Source of the DNA: JADLDB01 sp040752975
Lineage (GTDB): Bacteria; Myxococcota; Myxococcia; Myxococcales; Myxococcaceae
Direction of reading: 5' to 3'
Assembly: GCA_040752975.1 (NCBI GenBank)
Contig: JBFMHF010000017.1
Span: 1 to 64,000 of the forward strand
Length of the DNA: 64,000 nt
Positions within the stretch are counted from its first letter, which is position 1, and every line of letters begins with the position of its first letter. A program made the translations under genes and the position numbers. Shown piece by piece: positions 42,942 through 50,757 of the stretch. The notes beneath the pieces were generated by a model. The model was not told the DNA's origin, searched no databases, and saw only the letters and a program-made list of their open reading frames with translations.

Positions 42942-44692
42942 CCGCCCTCACCGTCACCCTCCTGGCGGTGGACGCGCTGCTGGCGCTCTACGGCTACCGC
43001 AAGCGGAAGAAGGGCCTGGTGGTGTGGCTGGTGATCCTCGCCACGCTCTTCGCGGTGTCGGGCTCCACCGGCTTCCTCGTCTTCGGGACGATCATCGCGG
43101 CGTTGCTGCTGGGGCAGCCGCTGTTCGTCCTGATGGGCGCGCTGGCGATGGGGCTGCTCGCCACGGTGTCAGGCCTGGCGAGCTTCGACGAGCAGGTGAT
43201 CATCGTTCGCAAGCTGCTGGAGCTGACAGGCAAGGAGGTGCTGCTGGCCATTCCCTTCTTCGTGGTGGCCGGGGAGTTGATGACGCAGGGCAGCCTGGCC
43301 CGGCGCCTCATCGAGGTGATGAAGGCGCTGGTCGGGTGGATCCCCGGCGGCCTGGCGGTGGCGGCGGTGGCGGCCTGCTGCTTCTTCGCGGCGATCTCCG
43401 GCAGCTCGCCGGTGACGGTGGTGGCGATCGGCTCGATCATGGTGCCGGCGCTGGTCAAGGCGAAGTACCCCGAGGACTTCTCGGTGGGACTCCTGACGAG
43501 CGCAGGCAGCCTGGGGATCCTGATTCCCCCGTCGATCCCGATGATCGTCTATTCGATCATGGTGTCCTCGGCGACGCCGGTGGACCCGCTGGATCTCTTC
43601 ATGGCCGGCGTGGGGCCGGGCCTGTTCATCGGCCTGGTGCTGGCGGGCTTCTCTGTCGTGCGCGGCTACCAGTTTCGCGTACCGCGCGAGCCGTTCAGTC
43701 GAGCGCGGCTGTGGCAGGCGGTGCGGCAGGGCTTCTGGTCGTTGCTCCTGCCCTTGATCATCCTGGGCGGGATCTACTCGGGCACCTTCACGGCGACCGA
43801 GGCGTCGGCGGTGTCGGTCGTCTACGCGCTGGCGGTCGAGCTCTTCATCCACCGCGAGATGGACCGGAAGAAGCTGCTCGAGGTGGCGGAAGGCTCGATG
43901 ACGGTGATGGGGAGCCTGCTCGTGATCATCGCGCTGGCGATCGGCCTCAACTACTTCCTGGTCGATCAGCAGGTGCCGGATCGCATGGTGGAGTGGCTCA
44001 AGACGTTCGAGCTGACGCCGACGAAGTTCCTGATCCTGGTGAACGGGCTGCTGCTCGTCGTCGGCTGCTTCATGGACATCATGAGCGCGATCTTGATCGT
44101 CGCGCCGATGCTGGCGCCGATGGCCGCGGCGATGGGGATCAACCCCATCCACATGGGGATCATCTTCATCGTGAACCTCGAGATCGGCTACCTCACGCCG
44201 CCGGTGGGGCTGAACCTCTTCGTCAGCTCGACGCTGTTCAAGAAGGGGCTGGGCTGGGTGGTGCGGGCGGTGGTGCCGACGATGCTGCTGCTCCTCGCCA
44301 GTCTGGTGGTGATCACCTGGTGGCCCGGGCTGTCGCTGACGCTGGTGGACGTGTTCAAGGAGCAGCCGGCTTCGGTGCAGCAGCCGCTGGAGCCCACGGC
44401 CCCCGTGGAGAAGCCGCCGCCGGACGGCAAGGTGAAGAGCCTCGAGGAGCTGATGCGTGAGGCGAAGGAGAAGAAGGGGCAGGGCGGGGCCGCGCCGGAG
44501 GAGCCGAAGCGCGTGAAGAGCCTCGAGGAGCTGATGCGTGAGGCGAAGGAGAAGAAGGGGCAGGGTGAGGGCGGGGCCGCGCCGGAGGAGCCGAAGCGCG
44601 TGAAGAGCCTCGAAGAGTTGATGCGCGAGGCGAAGGAGAAGCAGGCGCAGGACGCGGCGGGCGATGGTGGCTCCGCGCCTGCTCCTGAATGA
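42938..44692 (+). CDS. dctM: TRAP transporter large permease (DctM family) with repeat tail
   Basis: A 584-residue polytopic membrane protein with about 12-13 TMs and the DctM signatures IPFFVVAGELMTQG, SAGSLGILIPPSIPMIVYSIM and NLEIGYLTPPVGLNLFV. It is the ion-coupled (usually sodium) transport subunit. Unlike most family members (~430 residues) it continues for about 90 residues into a charged cytosolic tail with three near-identical units VKSLEELMREAKEK, spaced 27 and 29 codons apart and joined by Gly/Pro-rich linkers. The tail may bind a cytosolic partner. It overlaps dctQ by 4 nt. Confidence 0.92.
   Translation: MTALTVTLLAVDALLALYGYRKRKKGLVVWLVILATLFAVSGSTGFLVFGTIIAALLLGQPLFVLMGALAMGLLATVSGLASFDEQVIIVRKLLELTGKEVLLAIPFFVVAGELMTQGSLARRLIEVMKALVGWIPGGLAVAAVAACCFFAAISGSSPVTVVAIGSIMVPALVKAKYPEDFSVGLLTSAGSLGILIPPSIPMIVYSIMVSSATPVDPLDLFMAGVGPGLFIGLVLAGFSVVRGYQFRVPREPFSRARLWQAVRQGFWSLLLPLIILGGIYSGTFTATEASAVSVVYALAVELFIHREMDRKKLLEVAEGSMTVMGSLLVIIALAIGLNYFLVDQQVPDRMVEWLKTFELTPTKFLILVNGLLLVVGCFMDIMSAILIVAPMLAPMAAAMGINPIHMGIIFIVNLEIGYLTPPVGLNLFVSSTLFKKGLGWVVRAVVPTMLLLLASLVVITWWPGLSLTLVDVFKEQPASVQQPLEPTAPVEKPPPDGKVKSLEELMREAKEKKGQGGAAPEEPKRVKSLEELMREAKEKKGQGEGGAAPEEPKRVKSLEELMREAKEKQAQDAAGDGGSAPAPE
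44432..44641 (+). repeat. Three in-frame repeats in the dctM tail
   Basis: Units beginning GTGAAGAGCCTCGA at 44432, 44513 and 44600 (81 and 87 nt apart) encode VKSLEELMREAKEK with only minor changes. The DNA is nearly identical, pointing to recent duplication within the gene. Confidence 0.85.
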
Positions 44693-44698
44693 GGGCCG

Positions 44699-45145
44699 CT
44701 ACAGGGCCCGCTCGAGCTCCCACGCCGCGACCTTGAAGCCGTTTGACTTGTAGAGATCGCCGTCCGCGCCCGCGTCCGCTGGCAGGGCGTGGGTCATCAC
44801 CTTGCAGCCGCGCGACTTGAAGTAGGCCTCGGCTTCCTTGAGCAGGCGCTCCGCCACGCCCTGGTTGCGCCACGCCGGCGCCACCGTGAGCGCCTCGAGC
44901 CGGCCGTGCGTCGCGCCCGTCAAGGGATGCGGCCCCCGAACGCGCGCGATCGCTCCGCCCACCGCGCGTCCCTCGTAGTCCGCGACCAGGAGCCCCTCCG
45001 GCTCCTCCGACAGGGCCTTCTCCATCAACTGGCGGTAGGTCTCGAGCCACCGCGCGCGGGACGGGTAGCGCTTCACGGTCTCCTGCTCCAGCGACTCCAG
45101 CACCGGAATGTCCATCACCTTCACGCGGCGAACGACCAGCGGCAT
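44699..45145 (-). CDS. GNAT-family N-acetyltransferase
   Basis: A 148-residue cytosolic enzyme of the GNAT superfamily. The acetyl-CoA-binding motif A is ALTVAPAWRNQGVAERLLKEAEAYF (V-x-P-x-x-R-x-x-G-x-A/G), and the preceding strand is GAIARVRG. The acceptor is unknown (amine or protein). It converges with dctM and shows no partner gene. Confidence 0.88.
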   Translation of the reverse strand: MPLVVRRVKVMDIPVLESLEQETVKRYPSRARWLETYRQLMEKALSEEPEGLLVADYEGRAVGGAIARVRGPHPLTGATHGRLEALTVAPAWRNQGVAERLLKEAEAYFKSRGCKVMTHALPADAGADGDLYKSNGFKVAAWELERAL

Positions 45146-45535
45146 GGTGGCCTCTCTACCCCAGCGCAGGCGCGTCGGCGCGAGGTCCTCAGAGCACCCT
45201 GCACCCGTCGGGTCCTCAGAGCACCCTGCACCCGTCGGGATCCTCAGAGCACCCCACAGCCGCCCCGGGTCCTACCTCAAGATATTGATTTTACGCGACT
45301 AACGCGACGCAGCATTTCAGTGTAGATGTTTGCCACCTCGGGTGGTACACATGCCTACCTTCAGATTCGGGCGCGTGGGACCCTCCACCTCCGCGCTCGC
45401 GCGCCGCGCCGAGGCCCCTCCCCGGCGCGGCGTGTTTTTTTTTTCCGGCGTGTCGAAATGCCCCGTGGCTGCGCACTGGCTGGACGGCGCGTGTTGGATC
45501 GAAGATACCGTCTCTCTACTCTCCGGAGCCCCACC
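45146..45535. other. Long intergenic region upstream of the LysM gene
   Basis: About 390 nt without a credible gene. It holds the 27-bp tandem repeat, then an AT-richer stretch near 45278-45325 (with TTGATT at 45285 and a direct repeat ACGCGAC) that could house promoter elements, and a run of ten T at about 45434-45443. Base composition is lower in G+C than the neighbours. I found no clear hairpin. Confidence 0.5.
45184..45263. repeat. 27-bp tandem repeat, about three copies
   Basis: The unit GGTCCTCAGAGCACCCTGCA plus CCCGTCG occurs twice perfectly and a third time degenerately, directly downstream of the acetyltransferase start on the other strand. It is non-coding and may have arisen by slippage; a protein-binding array is possible. 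Confidence 0.8.
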
Positions 45536-46606
45536 ATGCCCAACCGAATCCAGACGTCGCCCGTCGCCCCGCGTCCGCTTCCCACCGGGAATGCGCCGAC
45601 GTCCGTGACGGTGCGCCCGGGGGACACCCTCGGGGCGATCGCCCAGCGCATGGGCGTCACCACCGACGCGCTGGTGCAGGCCAACGTCGGCCGCTACCCG
45701 GGGCTCGCCACCAACCGCAACGCCATCCAGGTCGGCTGGACGTTGAACGCGCCGGGCACCACCTCCACCGCGCCGACGACTCCCACGCAGGGCACGTGGC
45801 GGCCGAGCGGCAGCGGCCCCACCACCGGCACCGGTGGCGTCACCGGGACCACCGTGCGCCCCAACGACTTCGGGGCCAAGCTGGCGGCGGGTGGCGCCCA
45901 GTCCATCGAGCTGCGCACGAAGCGGCACCTCGACAGCATCGAGAAGACGGGCATCGGCACCTACTACGGCGATCACTCCTCGTGGAAGTCGATGGACGCC
46001 AACGCGAGGAAGGAGTGGATCCAGGCGAACCTCAAGCCCGGCGCCACCGCCCCGTCGGCGGGCAGCATCAAGGAGAACTCCTGCATCGGCTGGGCGATGG
46101 AGAACGTCGGCGCTGCCTACGCGGCCGCCGGCAAGTCGGAGCGCTGGAGCGAGATCATGCAGATCGTCACCAGCAAGGGCAGCAAGGGCATCGACCTCGC
46201 CAAGGAGCTCAAGAAGGACGGCTGGCAGGCGATCTACTGGAACCCCGACGCGAAGAATCCGTCCGACGGCAACCCGGAGCACTCGTTCTCGGCGGTGCAG
46301 GTCAACCGCGGCAACGGCTACTACGGCGTGGCCATCGACGCGCAGGTGACCAACTACCGCCCGACCGAGGGCAAGGGCACGAAGCAGGACATGTCGGGCA
46401 TCGAGAAGCTGCGCGAGGTGCCCTTCTTCTTCGGCATGGCCAAGGGCGGCATGCACACCTTCGTCGGCCGCAAGGGCGAGGTGAACGAGTTCCACTGGGC
46501 CGAAATGCCCAACAGCACTCGCGCCATCGAGCAGACGCCGCTGGAGAAGTTCGGCTGGAACTCAGGGCTCATCATGGTGCCGCCCGGCACCTGGCCCACC
46601 AACTGA
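45536..46606 (+). CDS. LysM-domain protein with candidate Cys/His hydrolase domain
   Basis: A 356-residue protein. The ATG at 45536 is chosen; longer upstream reading adds implausible residues. No signal peptide is seen. Residues ~22-72 form a LysM peptidoglycan-binding domain (VTVRPGDTLGAIAQRMGV). A Thr/Pro/Gly linker follows, then a domain with Cys183 (NSCIGWAMENVG) and His307 (GMHTFVGRKGEVNEFHW), an arrangement like NlpC/P60 or papain-fold peptidases. This suggests a cell-wall hydrolase or an exported effector; export route unknown. The 3' end overlaps the convergent YkgJ gene by 45 nt. Confidence 0.75.
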   Translation: MPNRIQTSPVAPRPLPTGNAPTSVTVRPGDTLGAIAQRMGVTTDALVQANVGRYPGLATNRNAIQVGWTLNAPGTTSTAPTTPTQGTWRPSGSGPTTGTGGVTGTTVRPNDFGAKLAAGGAQSIELRTKRHLDSIEKTGIGTYYGDHSSWKSMDANARKEWIQANLKPGATAPSAGSIKENSCIGWAMENVGAAYAAAGKSERWSEIMQIVTSKGSKGIDLAKELKKDGWQAIYWNPDAKNPSDGNPEHSFSAVQVNRGNGYYGVAIDAQVTNYRPTEGKGTKQDMSGIEKLREVPFFFGMAKGGMHTFVGRKGEVNEFHWAEMPNSTRAIEQTPLEKFGWNSGLIMVPPGTWPTN

Positions 46607-47074
46607 CGACGCCCACCAGTCGAGGATCGACCGCGGCTCGGCCTCGGAGTCCACCGCGAGGTTGAGGGCGGCGAGCCGATCATCCAGCGCGGTGCTTGCC
46701 TCCCGGGGAAGCTTCACCGGCCCTCGCACGCGTTGGCAGAAGAACGTCCGGCAGCCCAGCGGGCGATCCTCGTACACCGTGCACCGCCTGCCCTCAGCGT
46801 CGAGGAAGGGGCACCCCCCGTCCGCCCGCGCCTTCGGGAGCGCTCGGCCCTCTCGAGCGAGTCGCGCCCTCAGCACCGCCCACTCGCTGGGCCACAGCCA
46901 CGGTGGGCGCTTCGTCACCGCCAGTTGGCAGCACTCGGCGGAGCCGGGGCAGGAGAAGGCGGCCCACACGCGCGATCCTTCGCGCAGCACGAAGAGCGTC
47001 TCCTTGAGCGCGCGGCGCAGGACCGTCGTTTTGAGGGCGTCAGCGGAGTCGTCCTCGGGTACGGTGCCGCTCAC
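46562..47074 (-). CDS. YkgJ-family cysteine-cluster protein
   Basis: A 170-residue protein with the YkgJ-type metal-chelating signature: FSCPGSAECCQ, then GGCPFLDAEGRRCTVYEDRPLGCRTFFC. Such cysteine clusters bind zinc or an Fe-S cluster; function in most members is unknown. A GTG at 47074 is the likeliest start but lacks a good ribosome site. Its 5' end is only 15 nt from the start of the divergent membrane protein gene, so the two must share or overlap promoters. The 3' end overlaps the LysM gene. Confidence 0.8.
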   Translation of the reverse strand: MSGTVPEDDSADALKTTVLRRALKETLFVLREGSRVWAAFSCPGSAECCQLAVTKRPPWLWPSEWAVLRARLAREGRALPKARADGGCPFLDAEGRRCTVYEDRPLGCRTFFCQRVRGPVKLPREASTALDDRLAALNLAVDSEAEPRSILDWWASSVGGPGAGRHHDEP

Positions 47075-47089
47075 GGGGAGGAGTCTTCC

Positions 47090-48100
47090 ATGCAACAGGC
47101 CGCCACTGCACCTTCTGGAGCGAAGTGTGCCATCCACGCTGATCGCGCCGCGTCCCTCGTCTGTGGCCGCTGCGGGAACTTCATGTGCGCCGAGTGCTCG
47201 GAGGGGGGCGCGCAGACCCAGTGTCCGAAGTGTCGCGATCTGACCGGCGCCTCCGCGTTCCCTTTCTCTCGAGACCGCTACGACTTTGGCAGCATCTGGA
47301 ACCTCTGCTGGTCCAGCTTCCAGCGTGAATGGCTGATGCTGTGCGTCTGCTCGGTCATCTTCTTCGGGATGATCCTGGTCGGCTCGGCGATCTCGAGCAC
47401 GATCAGCTCGGTGATCCTGAGCGTGGCCGGCTTCGGGGGCCGCGACATGTCCCTCAAGGCGATGGCGATCGGCATGGCCGTGAGTCAGTCGGTGAGCATG
47501 GTGGTGAACCTCGCCATCCAGGGTGTGGCGCTGGTGGGCTTCTATCGGGTGGTGATGGACGTGCTGCTCGGCCGCCGCTGCGACGTCGCCCGCATGTTCA
47601 GCCAGCTGCGCAAGCTGCCCACGTACGCGCTCACCCAGCTGCTCCTCGTCCTCGTGGTCTGGCTCCCCAGCGTGCTGTACTTCGCGGGCCTGGTGGTGGT
47701 CGCGCTCACCGCCGCGGGGGTGAGCTTGTCGGACCTGGGCGGGGTGGGCGCCGACCGTCTCTTCAGAGGAGCGTCCTTCGGCATCTTCTTCGGAGGGATG
47801 CTGGTGTACATCGTGCTCTTCTCCGTGGTGGTCCTGCCGCTGACGCTCTTCGTCGTGCCGGAGATCGTCGTCAGCGACTGCGGCGCCGTGGAGGCCTTGA
47901 AGCGTGCCTGGCGCATCGGCAGCGGGCACCGGCTCCCGATGATCGGCTACGGCTTCGTCGCCGGCCTGGTGATCCTCCTGAGCGCGATGCTCTGCGTGGT
48001 GCCGGTCCTCGCGGGGTTCTCCCTGGGCACCTCGCTGCTGATCGCGCTCTTCCTCGCTGCCCGCAACGGGGCAGACGTGCCGGCGCCCGATCACTCCTGA
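47090..48100 (+). CDS. Zinc-finger (B-box-like) polytopic membrane protein
   Basis: A 336-residue protein with an N-terminal zinc-binding module, Cys13-x2-His16, Cys25-x2-Cys28, Cys33-x2-Cys36, Cys45-x2-Cys48 (B-box-like), followed by about six hydrophobic TM segments. The membrane part resembles DUF975/YciC-type proteins (KRAWRIGSGHRLPMIGYGFVAGLVIL). A strong ribosome site (GGGGAGGAG) precedes the ATG. The function is unknown. It is divergent from the YkgJ gene with almost no space between starts. Confidence 0.8.
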   Translation: MQQAATAPSGAKCAIHADRAASLVCGRCGNFMCAECSEGGAQTQCPKCRDLTGASAFPFSRDRYDFGSIWNLCWSSFQREWLMLCVCSVIFFGMILVGSAISSTISSVILSVAGFGGRDMSLKAMAIGMAVSQSVSMVVNLAIQGVALVGFYRVVMDVLLGRRCDVARMFSQLRKLPTYALTQLLLVLVVWLPSVLYFAGLVVVALTAAGVSLSDLGGVGADRLFRGASFGIFFGGMLVYIVLFSVVVLPLTLFVVPEIVVSDCGAVEALKRAWRIGSGHRLPMIGYGFVAGLVILLSAMLCVVPVLAGFSLGTSLLIALFLAARNGADVPAPDHS

Positions 48101-48107
48101 GAGGCCG

Positions 48108-49277
48108 TCACAACACCCGCAGCACGAAGCACTTGAGGTACCGCGTCTCCCGCAGGCCGAGCAGCACGGGGTGATCTCGGCCCGCCCCGCGCTTCTCGAG
48201 GATCTGCACGCGCCGCTTCGAGTCGGCCGCCGCCGCGTCCAGCATCTCTTCGAAGCGCTCCTCGTCGACGTGGAAGGTGCAGGAGGCGGTGATCAACGTG
48301 CCGCCGGGCTTGAGGAGCTGCATGGCCCGCAGGTTGATCTCCTTGTACCCGCGGACGGCCGCCTCGACGGCGCCCTTGTTCTTCGCGAAGGACGGCGGGT
48401 CCAGCACGATGGTGTCGAAGCGCTTCCCTTCGTCCAGCGTGTCGCGCAGGTAGTCGAAGGCGTTGGCGGCGATCACCTCGACGTTGGCCAGGCCGTTGCG
48501 CTTCGCGTTGTCGCGGATCTGCGCGCACGCGGCGTCGCTGATCTCCACCGCCGTCACCTTGTCCGCCTTCTTCGCGAGCTGCAGGGCGAAGCCGCCCACG
48601 TAGCTGAAGCAGTCGAGCGAGTCGCCCGCGCCGTACGCCGACGCCATCACGTGGTTGTCGCGCTGATCGAGGAAGGCGCCCGTCTTCTGGCCGTGGAGGA
48701 GATCGGCCTCGAGCTCGATCTCCCCCTCGCGGTAGGTGATGGGGCCGGGCACGTCTCCCCGCAGGACGCCCTTCTCGGGCTCGAGGCCCTCGTGGCGCCG
48801 GACGTTGGTGTCGCTGCGGTTGATGATCGCCTTCGGACGGAAGTGCTCGACGAGGAGCTCGGCGATCAGCTCCTTGCGCGACTCGGTGCCCTTGTGCAGC
48901 AGCTGCACCGACAGGAAGTCTCCGAAGCGATCGACGACCAGGCCCGGCAACAGATCCGCCTCACCGTGCACCACCCGGTACGCCGTCTGCCCCGGGTACG
49001 CGGCCCGGCGCATCGCGTCCGCGCGGGCGAGCCGTTCGCGGAAGAAGTCCCGGTCCACCGGCGCGTCGTCCCACGCCAGCCACCGCAGGACGATCTTCGA
49101 CTCCCGCGAGAAGAAGGCCTGGCCGAGGAACCAGCCGCGGCCGTCCTCCACCCGCACCACCTCGCCGCCCCCGAGGTCCTTGGGCGAGGTCTCCACGTCC
49201 GCCGCGTAGATCCACGGGTGGCCGGCCTTCCAGCGCTCGACGCCCTTCTTCGTGATGCGAACGGTGGGCTGCGTCAC
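48108..49277 (-). CDS. RlmI-like 23S rRNA (cytosine-C5) methyltransferase
   Basis: A 389-residue class I rRNA methyltransferase with an N-terminal PUA domain (VRITKKGVERWKAGHPWIYAADV), a central EEHEE domain (YRVVHGEADLLPGLVVDRFGDFLSVQ) and a SAM-dependent C-terminal domain (LDCFSYVGGFALQLAKK; VLDPPSFAKNKG with the DPPSF motif). This is the architecture of RlmI, which methylates C1962 of 23S rRNA. The GTG at 49277 lies 1 nt after the stop of the upstream gene, indicating an operon. Confidence 0.9.
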   Translation of the reverse strand: MTQPTVRITKKGVERWKAGHPWIYAADVETSPKDLGGGEVVRVEDGRGWFLGQAFFSRESKIVLRWLAWDDAPVDRDFFRERLARADAMRRAAYPGQTAYRVVHGEADLLPGLVVDRFGDFLSVQLLHKGTESRKELIAELLVEHFRPKAIINRSDTNVRRHEGLEPEKGVLRGDVPGPITYREGEIELEADLLHGQKTGAFLDQRDNHVMASAYGAGDSLDCFSYVGGFALQLAKKADKVTAVEISDAACAQIRDNAKRNGLANVEVIAANAFDYLRDTLDEGKRFDTIVLDPPSFAKNKGAVEAAVRGYKEINLRAMQLLKPGGTLITASCTFHVDEERFEEMLDAAAADSKRRVQILEKRGAGRDHPVLLGLRETRYLKCFVLRVL

Positions 49278-49278
49278 G

Positions 49279-50130
49279 CTAGACGTCCAGTACGCGATCG
49301 ACGACCACCTGGCCACTGCCGTCGTCCTTCACCGTGCACGCGGCCGTCAGGGGGTCGTGCTCGAGGAAGAGGATCCAGTCCTCCTCCACCGCCTGCGCGA
49401 GGAGCTGCTTCTTCTCTTCGATCACCGTCAGCGGGTAGAGATCGTACGCCGCCACCCACGCCGTCTTGAGGTGCGCGGTGGTGGGGATGAGATCTCCGCA
49501 GAAGACCAGCGTGCCTGCGTCTGTCTCCAGGCGCACCAGCTGCAGCCCCACGGTGTGGCCTTCGCTGACGAAGAGGTGCACGCCAGGGAAGAGCTCGGTC
49601 GGACCGTCGAGGAGGTGCAGCCGCCCGCTGTTCTCCAGCGGCGCGAAGTCCTCCCGCCGGAAGCTGCCGGAGTCGCGCTCCGACGGGTGGTGGGCCCAGC
49701 GCCAGTGCCGGCGCTGCAGGTGGTAGGTCGCGGCGGGGAATGAGAGCTTGAGCGCGCCCCCTTCTTCGCGCGTGGTGCCGCCCGCGTGATCGAAGTGGAG
49801 GTGCGTCAGCACCACGTCGGTGATGTCCGAGCGGGACAGGCCGAGCCGGTGGAGCCCCTCGTCCACCGAGGCCCCCTGGTGATCGATGCCGTACATGTCG
49901 CGGTGCTTGCCGTCCCAGCGTTGGCCGGCGCCGTCGTCGACGAGGATCCGCTTGTCTCCCATCACCACCAGCATGCAGCGCAGCGCCAGCGACACGCGGT
50001 TGCGCTCGTCCGGAGGGAAGCGCCGCTGCCACAGCGGCCGGGGCACCACGCCGAACATCGCGCCGCCGTCCAGCGCGATCCGCCCGTCGCTCAGCGCATG
50101 CACCTCGAGGTGGCCCAGCTGGAGCGGCAT
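49279..50130 (-). CDS. Metallo-beta-lactamase-fold hydrolase
   Basis: A 283-residue cytosolic enzyme of the MBL superfamily. Zinc ligands are seen in THLHFDHAGG (HxHxDH), EGHTVGLQ, FCGDLIP and LFLEHD. The pattern is close to N-acyl-homoserine lactonases and similar quorum-quenching or lactone-hydrolysing enzymes (for example the AttM/AiiA type), but substrate is not proven. The ATG at 50130 is preferred, as the longer frame adds a non-homologous N-terminus. It is followed by the RlmI-like gene 1 nt downstream. Confidence 0.85.
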   Translation of the reverse strand: MPLQLGHLEVHALSDGRIALDGGAMFGVVPRPLWQRRFPPDERNRVSLALRCMLVVMGDKRILVDDGAGQRWDGKHRDMYGIDHQGASVDEGLHRLGLSRSDITDVVLTHLHFDHAGGTTREEGGALKLSFPAATYHLQRRHWRWAHHPSERDSGSFRREDFAPLENSGRLHLLDGPTELFPGVHLFVSEGHTVGLQLVRLETDAGTLVFCGDLIPTTAHLKTAWVAAYDLYPLTVIEEKKQLLAQAVEEDWILFLEHDPLTAACTVKDDGSGQVVVDRVLDV

Positions 50131-50194
50131 GGAGGGATTCTCCCACGCTTCGCGCTCCTCCGGCACCGCCCGTTTCCGCGTAGACTGCCCGCGC

Positions 50195-50710
50195 GTGTCG
50201 GTCACCTACGACTTCCTCTTGCAGCCCCAGGAGATCGGCGCGGAGTTGCCGCTCGAGCCCCTCGAAGCGGCGCTCCTCGAGCGCGGGGTGAAGCGGCGCC
50301 CCGACGGCGCGTGGGTGTGGTCCTTCCTCGGCGGCGAGGTGGTGGGCCTGCCCATGCGCGAGGGCCCGAAGGTGATCGCCTTCGAGCTCAAGGTGCCGCT
50401 GAAGGACACGACCGCGCTGGTGTCGGCGGCGCTCAAGGCGGCGGCCGAGCTGGCGCAGGCGCTCGGCGTCCGGTTGCTCGATCCACAGCTCAACTACCCC
50501 GTCACCTTCGACTCCGAGGCCTCGGTGGGCGAGGAGTACCTGCGCCAGGCCCGCTACGCCGGTGAGTACGTGGGCGTCAGCGAGGCCATCGGCGCCACCA
50601 CCCTGGCTGCCCCTCCCGACGACGCGCCCAACACGGGGCTGCGCATCGTCCTCGCGTTGATCGTCTTCGGGGTAGTCCTCTTCATCACGTTTCGCGCCCT
50701 CAATGGCTGA
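50195..50710 (+). CDS. C-terminally membrane-anchored protein
   Basis: A 171-residue protein starting at GTG. The soluble part (residues ~1-145) is alpha/beta with LLDPQLNYPVTFDSEASVGEEYLRQ and shows no family I can name. It ends in a single hydrophobic helix (LRIVLALIVFGVVLFITFRAL) that should tail-anchor it in the inner membrane. It is divergent from the MBL-fold gene. Confidence 0.7.
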   Translation: MSVTYDFLLQPQEIGAELPLEPLEAALLERGVKRRPDGAWVWSFLGGEVVGLPMREGPKVIAFELKVPLKDTTALVSAALKAAAELAQALGVRLLDPQLNYPVTFDSEASVGEEYLRQARYAGEYVGVSEAIGATTLAAPPDDAPNTGLRIVLALIVFGVVLFITFRALNG

Positions 50711-50757
50711 GGTGTGACCGCCCGGCAGTCGCCCGGGTCCTGGTGTGGGAGGTCGTC

